From Marsupella aquatica (Eukaryota; Marchantiophyta): 64,000 nucleotides of DNA. The position numbers and the translations under genes are program-made. Positions 56,487 to 64,000 of the stretch are shown in pieces. A model generated the notes under the pieces. It was not told the DNA's origin. It saw nothing but the letters and a program-made list of their open reading frames with translations, and did not search any database. The stretch is from positions 992,001 through 1,056,000 of the forward strand of contig OZ316899.1 of the NCBI GenBank assembly GCA_973895155.1, read 5' to 3'. Positions within the stretch are counted from its first letter, which is position 1; every line of letters starts with the position of its first letter.

Positions 56487-57967
56487 TGGTGGACCTACCA
56501 CCCAGCGTCCTCACCAATCCCAGCACTCACGCCTAAGTGCCTTTGGTGCTCGAATGCCTCCATGGAATACCTCGAGCAAGCAACCAAGTGCCCCTTGCAC
56601 CGCCAGCAGCCCCTCCCATACGAGACCGCACTTGCTCTCTAACACGACCGCTACTCAACGGTCCTCACTATCTGCACAAGCCACCAAGCACCTTGGTAAG
56701 TAACCCTTCAGAATCTAGAACTCGCCAATTCTAGCATCCTAACTCAAGCTCAACAGATGTTGGTAAATAGGTCAACGATAAGTCCTCTCGATGCCATAAG
56801 CCGGAATCAGAACCCACGCCCGTTGTTCGTCCAGAACAGCCCCTTCCTTGGGCGCAGCCCAGGTTCCCCCTCGTACCTATCCATCACCAACTGACTGCCC
56901 TGACCTCAAGACCTGCTCATGCCCCAAATAGCGTAGCTTGTCCTAAAGCTTGTCCCAAGCTTGTCCTAACACGCCGGGACCAGAATGGCCCCGACCCTAG
57001 AATCCAACTCTCGGTTCACCTCATCGATGGTCTAGGGACCGAGCACCCTTGGAACTCAACCTCCATACCTACTTGGCCTTGCCTCCCCAACGCAAGCTCC
57101 ATTGGGAGACTGAACGTGGTTTGGCTGCTATTCGGCAAGATTTGGCAAATGGGCGAGCTAACACTCGCAAACCTTGAGACCCCAAGGCACCCCCAGACCC
57201 AGCTGATCTCAAGAGGGCGAGCCCTCCTCAAGAGCTTTCCAACGCACCTAAGAAGTCCTCCAACAGACTTCTCGTTGGGAACATATCGTCATTTCCGTTT
57301 GGCGGTTTCCCTTAGTGTCGCGATCGCCGCGGCTCACGACTTCGGCTCGCCCTTAGCCCCCAGGGAGACACCACTCCCCTCATATATGCTTTTGGAGACC
57401 TGCCACCCCCGGACCAGCTTTGATCCCTAAACATTTGGCCCCCAACCCGGATCCCATCGCGCATAATGGGCGGGCCACCAACTGACAACGCCCATAACTT
57501 TCTTGATAGGCGTCCGCAAGCGGAGTGCCTTATCCCGTTGTGATCGGGCCGACCCAGTGCTCATGCCTAGGCCCTCAAGTCTGATCATCGCTCGGGGCCC
57601 CGTATCGGGCCACAACTTGCGCCCCAAGCGTCCGTTGCCAATGGCGTCAACTCCATTGGCTTTTTGCCCAAGATGAGCTCACTCCCAAGTCCTCAGAACT
57701 CAAAGTCCATCTGGAGGTCCGGACGGCCATCCTTGAGCCTGGCCCATTTCTCCTTGACCCGACCGGCCATCGGCTAGTCCAAGTCCCTAGTGTGTGCCCC
57801 CAGCTTGGCTCCTTGCCTTGCTAGTGCCACGTCTCATTGCCCACAAGTCTCCCCATACTAAGTCCTCCCCGGATGGCCTATCTAGGCCTGGACCATAAGG
57901 GAGCTCAGCGTCGGAGTCAGCGATGCCAGAGCTAAGTGTTAAGGTAGTTGAGTTCCGCGACTTAGCT
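56487..57967 (-). repeat. E3 LTR, probably solo, nested in the E1-like LTR
   Basis: Plus strand runs TGGTGGACCTACCACCC to GTTCCGCGACTTA, a near full-length E3 LTR reversed. E1-like LTR sequence lies on both sides and no internal E3 sequence is attached, so it looks like an LTR-LTR recombination product. Confidence 0.8.
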
Positions 57968-59326
57968 TCAGGCATGGGATGTTGATTAGAATTGGCTGGC
58001 TGCCACGATGCTGCTGATTGGAATAGAGCTGCTTGCTATGGAGAAATAGGTTGTTGCTGATCAAGAGATGGCTGGCTGGCTGTGAGCTATGGTGGGCTAC
58101 AAAATTGAAGGGCTGGAAGCTGATCAGACTGGCTGCTGCACTAGAATTAGAAGGGCTAGCTTCAAGCGCGAGATGTTGAGTGCTGGCTGATTAGTAAGCA
58201 TGCTGCAAGCTCAATAGGATTGCTGCTCTGCTAGCTACAAAGTTGAGAAGGGTTAGCTATAGCTGGCTGCTGGAGAATAGAGCTAGGCTGCTAGCAAATT
58301 GATTGAATGTAGTAGGGAAAGGACCAGCTGCAAGGAAGAAATTAAGAGGGCTAGCTGCAAATTGGTGGGCCATGGCTGCTGCAAAAATCTGCTGCAATTT
58401 TGAATCACTTGCAAGGCTGGATGGCTATGGAGGTGGACTGAGAAGGTTGCTGCAAACCTGGTTGAGCTGTCGATTGACCTGCTGCCATTCGAATCCAACA
58501 GAGAATGTTGCCGTTTCAGATTGAATTCAAGAGAGGAAAATGGTTGCGAAAGTTGATGTCCTTATCAAATTCTTCATAAGAAACGTGAGTATAATGAGAG
58601 TACTCTCCTCTGGTGACACCTAGAATCTCCATAAGGGGCGTGTAAAGAGTAAGTATAATTGGATCGCCGTTTATACCCGCTTTACACCAAAAACAGGCCT
58701 TGGAAGAATGGGCATAACTTTGGCTAGGGGTATACGTTGGGGCCCAAATGTTTTGTGTTGCATTAGGGAAGGTAAGGCACCCCTTGGTGAAGTTGGAAAC
58801 CCAGAAAAAAAACCACCCAAATATATTTTTAGCGGAGGCCACGAGGGGGTCCCGATAGCTTGCAAACCGAAGCCAACATACGGGAATGAACACCAGATTT
58901 AGGGACTGACCTTTCTCGCACTCATACCACTTTAGTTAGGCTCTAGGGAAGAGTAATTACCTTTGTTCAAAGGTGTAAGGCCATCAAGTTAAGAGAAGTA
59001 AGTATAGGGGGTAGGTTACTTAGGGTAATAAAAGGGGTACAAGTAAAATAAGGTCAACTTTGACTAGGCATAACTTGAGACTCACTCACTCTTTTTGCAA
59101 CTTTCAAGTGGGTTGGAAAGCTGGTGAGGAGGACCATAAGTGGGAGCAGGTTTGGAGGTCAAAGGATGTAACTCATGTGTGGCATATTCTAGGGCTTGAA
59201 AGGAGGCAAAATAGCAAGTAGTAGGGTGGGCTATGAACTATAGAGTTGGACTTTGTGTGTTAGGAGGACTCGGGGGAGGTAGAGTTGGACCCAGGTCAAG
59301 CTTGGTGTGGTGTGGAAAGAGAATAG

Positions 59327-59333
59327 TATAAAA
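59327..59333 (+). promoter_or_regulatory. TATA box in E1-like LTR
   Basis: TATAAAA at the place of the E1 LTR TATA box (1745-1752 on the other strand), followed by the conserved GAGGGACCGGGAG. Confidence 0.55.
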
Positions 59334-59540
59334 GAAGGAAGTTTTCCTTTGTGAGGGACCGGGAGTTTCATCTCTTAAGTGGAATCTCTACCTTGCCAAG
59401 GTAGGGCTAAGCTTGAGAAGGGAGAGGTGGCCCATGCTTAGTGTGGAGAATGTGTAGTGAACTTTTGTTGTAAGGATTGAGTATGCAATGAAAGGAGCCT
59501 TCCCAATCTTCATTGTGACCATTAAATGTGAGAGAATTTG

Positions 59541-59798
59541 CAGTAGTGGTGGACCTTGCCACCCAGTGCCCTCACCATTCCCAACACTCACGCCTAAGTG
59601 CCCCTAATGCCCGAACACCTCCACGGAATACCTCGAGCAAGCGCCCTAGTGCCCCTTGCACCACCAACGCTCCCTCCCATACAAAGCCGCACTTGCTCAC
59701 CTACATGACCGCTACTCAATGATCCTCACTGTCTGCACAAGCAACCAAGCAGCTTGGTAAGTAACCCTTCAAGATCTAGAACTTGCCAAGTCTAGCAC
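59541..59798 (-). repeat. E3 LTR fragment, first part
   Basis: Plus strand GTGGTGGACCTTGCCACCC to CCAAGTCTAGCAC matches 56487-56740. Interrupted by E2 LTR copy e; the LTR resumes at about 60712, about 180 bp further on in the family sequence. Confidence 0.8.
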
Positions 59799-60711
59799 TG
59801 TGATGCCTTGCCAGGATCACGAAGTAATAATTAGGCCTAAAATAATGGCTAAATAAGGATAGATAGAGAGTATAAGGTAACAATAAAGACCGATGCCGAT
59901 TACTACGTGTTAGAGGATAAGGGAAAGGATCCAACGGTTGAGATCCGACGGGATTTGAGTTATGACCTAATCCATGCTTGATCACAAAGACCACTAAGTG
60001 GCGGCTTTGGAGTGAGAAGACCAATACTCTGCCATTTTGCATTCTTGTGTACACGGTCTCAACATTGAGGAGCGACTGTCAGTCGAGTGCATGTGGTGGA
60101 TTGGGAGATTGCGCAAGTTCTGGGCATTTGGTGGAATGAACACGGTGAATCAGGCGGGGAAGTTTTGGGGCTGTTTGCTTGAAGAAGCAAGGCAACTGAT
60201 ACCTACGTATGAAGACGTTGAGCCAGAGCGCGCAGCTAGAGAAAGAGCGGAGCTTGCGCGATTGTGGAGAATTCACAAAACGGCATTTGTAGATACGGAG
60301 GAGGTGTTGGAAAAGTTCTCATGGACACCCACCAGTGCAAAGCTTGACAAATTGCTGATTCGGGAGAATAAGGTCGTGGGGATTAGGGAGGCAATCAAGA
60401 ACGCATGGCAACCACTTTGGGAATTGAAGGGTCACACTACGAAGTGGACTAAGGAAGCTATTCTTGGGGAGTATTTAGGTATTGAAGAGATGAAGCGCAA
60501 GGGAAGGGTCCGCAACTCCAGCAAAGCAAACTAGGTCAGAGAGACCAATCAAGATGGAAGTCGGGCCAGTTAGAGATCGGGCTGTAGATGATAAATCCAT
60601 GTCAGGATGGGCGTACAGGTTACCTACCGATTTACAATTATAGTTTGCAAGAGATGAGGATGAGGTCTTCAGTGCCATTTAGGATAATAAATATGTAGGA
60701 TATATGAATGA
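59799..60711 (+). repeat. E2 LTR copy e, truncated
   Basis: Starts TGTGATGCCTTGCCAGGATC at 59799 and is cut near 60711. It carries the LTR ORF 60037-60710 and sits within an E3 LTR with local loss of about 180 bp of the target. Confidence 0.82.
60037..60711 (+). pseudogene. LTR-resident ORF of family E2 (copy e), 3' truncated
   Basis: Open for 165 codons from ATG 60037: MHSCVHGLNIEERLS, MNTVNQAGKFWGCLLEEA, DTEEVLEKFSWTPTSAKLDK and VVGIREAIKNAWQPLW. The stop at 60532 is followed by text matching WKGWAATLPEEVQLHFAREE of copy b, with stops. It keeps the middle domain that E2 itself lost and so shows the fuller form of this subfamily. Cut before the LPW motif. Confidence 0.72.
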
Positions 60712-61797
60712 CACATGCTCATGGCCCAAATAGCATAGCTTGTCCCAAAGCTTGTCCTAACACGTCGGGACCAGAATGGCCCCGCCTCTAGCAACCAACT
60801 CCCGATTTTTCTCACTGATGGTCTAAGGACCAAGCACTCTTGGAACTCAACCTCCACATCTACTTGGCCTTGCCTCCCCAATGCAAGCTCCCTTGGGAGA
60901 CTGAACGCGGCTTGACTACTATTCGACAAGATTTGGCAAGCGGGCGAGTTAACACCCTCAAACCCCAAGAACCCATGGTGCCCCCAAACCCAGCTGAGAT
61001 CAGGAGGGCATAGAACCCCTCAAGAGCTTTCCAACGCACCCAAGAAGTCCTCCAAAGGACTTCCCATTGGGAAGATATTGCCGTTTCCGTTTGGCGGTTT
61101 CCCTTAGTGTCGTGACTGCCGCGGTTCACGACTTTGGCTCGCCCTTGGTCCCCAGGGAGACACCACTCCCCTCATATATGCTTCTGGAGACCTGCCACCC
61201 CCGGACCAGCTTTGGTCCCTAAACATTTGGCCCCCAACCCGGATCCTATCGCTCATAATGGGCGCGCCACCAACTGGCAACGCCCATAACTCTCTCGTTA
61301 GGCATCCGCAAGCGGAGTGCCTTAGCCCGTTGTGATCAGGCCGACCCAGTGCTCATGCCTAGGTCCTCAGGTCTCATCACCTCTTGGGGGCCTCAATTGG
61401 CCCAACCCGGATCGGGCCATAACTTGCGCCCCAAGCGTCCGTTGCCCATGGGGTCAACTCCACGGGCCTTGGGCCCAAGAGTAGCCCAATCAACCCTCAC
61501 CCTAAACCCTAAACCCAAGCCCTCAGAACTCAAAGTCCATCCGGAGGTCCATACGGTTGTCCTTGACCCCGACCCATTTCCCCTTGACCCGACCAGCTCT
61601 CAGCTAGCCCAAGTCCTTAGTGTGTGTCACCAGCTTGGCTCCTTGCTTTTGCTAGCGCCACATCTTGTCGCTCACAAGTCTCCCCATGCTAAGTCCTCCC
61701 CGGATGGCCTATCCAGGCCTGGACCATAAGGGAGCTCGGCGTCGGAGTCAGCAACGCTGGAGCTAAGTGTTAAGGTAGTCGAGTTCTGCAACTTTCA
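60712..61797 (-). repeat. E3 LTR fragment, second part
   Basis: Matches 56915-57967 and ends TTCTGCAACTTTCA next to a reversed polypurine tract, so it is the start of an E3 3' LTR in minus orientation. Confidence 0.85.
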
Positions 61798-62196
61798 CCC
61801 CCCCTTAAAAATGGTCACGTCCGCATGACCTCAGTAGATGTTCCAACACACCTAGAACACTTTGGGCCTTAAAATTTTTATGAGGTAACAAATGGTTTGC
61901 CCATAAGGTTGTTGCAAACCAGATTGGTATGCGCATTCCAGACATAGGAAATTCCAACCTATCCCACTTATCCAAGTAGGGTGACAGTCCAATCGGGTAA
62001 GCTAAATCCAAACTCGTCGGACCCATTGTTCTCCCCTTGGGGTACTCCCCTTTAGTTCGAACAAGCCTGCCCACAGATGTTAGGCGGGCACCATCTTCTT
62101 CCAGTCGCAAAAAACAAATTGGCCGCCCAACAACCTCTAGCCCCAACGCAATCCGACTTTATCCTTAAGAGGCCGAGAGGAGTGAAACTAGGTGTG
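61798..62196 (-). other. E3 3' untranslated region fragment
   Basis: Reverse of 51290-51674, beginning with the polypurine tract (CCCCCCCTT on the plus strand). No gene is seen. Confidence 0.75.
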
Positions 62197-62716
62197 ATAC
62201 CATGGTTATAAATAAGGAAATTAAAAAGTACACAAATTTAAAAAATTTCAACTTTTAGTGGTTAACGGCATATACTTTGACCGGAAAAGACCATAACAAA
62301 CTACTTTGCAGTATCGAATCCGGAAATATCCGGATAGCACCTTTTTTGTGGAACTCTTAAGTAACGACACCGTTGAGCCATGCGAATAGGCATGGGAGAA
62401 TGAATATTAAAACCATAAGTCTGACGTCCGACCGGAGACCGGAAGCTGGCAACCGAGTTCTTAAGATCGTGCCAGACCGAGCATTCCCCGCACCACCAAA
62501 CTACTTCAGAAATCTTTTGCGAGGAATCATAGGAGAGCTTAGAGCCGGACGAGGCTGCCGTTTTGAGGCAATAGTTGAAAGGAAGTTGGTTACGGGGGAA
62601 GTGGGTGATCGTTTGATTGAGAGAGGAAGTTTGCAACTTGATTGAGATTTCCAGATTTGGGAATTCCGGATTTTGGAAGGATTTTAATTTTGGTTCTTTC
62701 TCTCCATCTTCTCATT
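62197..62716 (+). other. Leader upstream of G-family gene copy 2
   Basis: Non-coding, AT-rich at first (TATAAATAAGG near 62211, a possible TATA box), then with many CCGGA words. No LTR start was recognised. Confidence 0.4.
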
Positions 62717-64000
62717 ATGGTGAAGAGAAAGGATCCGGATTTTGCCCCGGAAAAATCCAGAATCCAGATGCTACCAAAGCGAACGACCAAGGAGCGGACA
62801 GTGATTGTGAATGAAAAGCCACTCCGACCGGAGATTCCCACGGATTTGGCAAGGAAGGACCGCTTGCAAAAGAACCTTGAGACCATGGGTTGTGCAAAGT
62901 TGATGGAGTTGCCATGGGGCTACCAGAGTGCAGTATTTGTGAAGGAGGTCCAAAATTGTACGACCCTTGCTTCGGAATTTCTGGATTCTATTCGAGCCAA
63001 ACTGGAAAAGTGGACTGCGGCAGTAGTCTCTTCACTCTTGGATGTGCCTTTGAAAGGAGAAGGCTTCTTGACCTCCAAGAATTCCTTTGCAGATAACTAT
63101 TTTGATGGTGAAGTGGATCCGAAAGACGGTTGGAAGGTGTCCCAGTGCTGTAATGAGGAGTTTTATGACATTCTGTCCTTTTTGCTTCCACTTCTTTCCC
63201 CTGCCAAGCCTCGACGAGTTACAATCCGGATTGGAAATACTATTGCTGCTTCTTACATAGGGGAGAAGAAGATTTCCTGGGCCAAAGTTTTGGAGGAAGT
63301 TATAGCCAACCAGGTCCGGAATCTTCATTTGAAGACTCCCACATCCCTTTCTTGCTATCTAGCCAATATTTATGCGATGGACCGGATTCTTACAGATGAA
63401 GAAGCGGAGGAGTATGAGAATCAAGCCATGTTAGCCCAACTCGGAGATCCGGATCGACAACCATCTGAAGGGACTGAGTCGGAAGAAGAACCGATTGTGG
63501 AAGTGCGACCTCCCAAGACGCAGAAGAAATTTGTGCAGAGTCCGGAACCGGATCCTGTTGAAGTTCCGGAACCTGTCCGGAGACCAGAAAGTAGAGGAAG
63601 TCTTTTGGGTGTGACCCCCAGTTCGAAGTGGACGGCATCAGCAGAGTTGGAGCATGTCCGGATTTTCTTGGAGAGTGCGGCCGGAAAGACAAAACAACTT
63701 GAGGACCTTGTTGGACGGTTGCTGAGATGCTCAACTGCAACCCGGTTGTCATCGTTTCCACTCTGGACATGGTGATCAAGAGTCAGGCTAAGAAGCGGAT
63801 CTGGGACTTGGAGGATCAGGCCTTCAAGGACAGACAGAGGACCAGTTGGATGCTGCACAGAAGAAGTTGGAGGAACACCTGAAGATCCGGAAACTACAAA
63901 ATTTTGCAGTTACCGGAAGCACTTCATGTACCAGTCCTGAGCTTGTTGGAAGCTAACCTGATAGATAAGTATTTAGCGACAGCCAACCCAGGCACCCTTG
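62717..64000 (+). pseudogene. G-family coiled-coil gene, copy 2 (runs off window)
   Basis: Chosen start is ATG 62717 (MVKRKDPDFAPEK); an in-frame ATG at 62642 is possible. Order: basic start, TVIVNEKPLRPEIP, GCAKLMELPW, FADNYFDGEVDPKDG, FLLPLLSPAKPRRVTIRIGN, an acidic linker, then a coiled coil. The frame is open for about 340 codons from that start. A one-base loss near 63720 (against copy 1) shifts it to a stop at 63773; homology goes on to the window end in another frame, with a further deletion near 63833. Copy 1 (18434) has its lesion at a different place, so the family ancestor was intact. Function unknown. Confidence 0.75.

Larger units (their letters stand above)
55565..59540 (+). repeat. 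E1-like LTR, old and diverged, with a nested E3 solo LTR
   Basis: Matches the E1 LTR (opposite strand) in order: the start region (55590-55700), the GACTAAATGGGGCCGG block (55810), the frame-poor middle (55860-56340), the AGC/CTG-rich tract (58000-58510), TACCCGCTTTACACC (58675), TATAAAA (59327-59333) and AATCTTCATTGTGACCATTAA (59508). The last ~650 bp are missing. Sequence divergence shows it is much older than E1. Confidence 0.82.

Overview
The window is nuclear DNA of a land plant, made almost wholly of nested transposable elements. The evidence is Ty3/gypsy gag-pol genes of Tat/Athila and chromovirus type, primer-binding sites matching plant tRNA-Asp and tRNA-iMet, CACTA-type transposon ends and a tRNA-like SINE. 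I saw no ordinary single-copy host gene. The species cannot be named from the sequence.

Layout, left to right. 1-908 and 13402-13871 are two halves of one long LTR (family E2, minus strand) split by E1. E1 (909-13401, minus) is a complete Tat/Athila-like retrotransposon with two 3165-bp LTRs that look identical, a CCTTT target duplication, a tRNA-Asp primer site and an unbroken 2022-codon gag-pol gene. 14041-17787 is a CACTA-like element with a ~700-bp tandem array and a nested SINE. 17788-18433 is a scrap of a chromovirus (family E3). 18434-19993 is a coiled-coil gene (family G), cut by a second CACTA-like element (19994 to about 23090) with GCGAA-rich ends and a broken two-exon gene. 24020-28863 holds an E2 LTR fragment and a related coiled-coil gene (family F). 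28864-38765 is a decayed E2 element (minus). It is inserted in the 5' LTR of E4 (38766-44912, plus), an internally deleted relative. 44913-53168 is a decayed chromovirus E3 (plus) with chromodomain. 53169-64000 is a mosaic of E4, E2, E1-like and E3 LTR pieces, ending in a second G gene that runs off the window.

Main observation: LTRs of families E2 and E4 contain a long sense-strand open reading frame lying wholly between the LTR start (just after the polypurine tract) and the primer-binding site. The protein has an N-terminal domain, a domain with an LPW motif and a later GLPxGN motif, and a long coiled coil. The F and G genes look like relatives. One E2 copy stays open for more than 400 codons if the E1 insertion is disregarded. 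E4 has a TATA box about 220 bp upstream of its ORF. In E2 and E4 the pol gene also reads through the polypurine tract and stops inside the 3' LTR. This arrangement (gag-pol between LTRs that each carry their own gene) is the best candidate here for something not well described.

Limits: boundaries of old fragments are good to about 10-50 bp. Family assignments come from motifs read by eye, with no database search. LTR identity was judged by constant spacing, matching translations and spot comparison.
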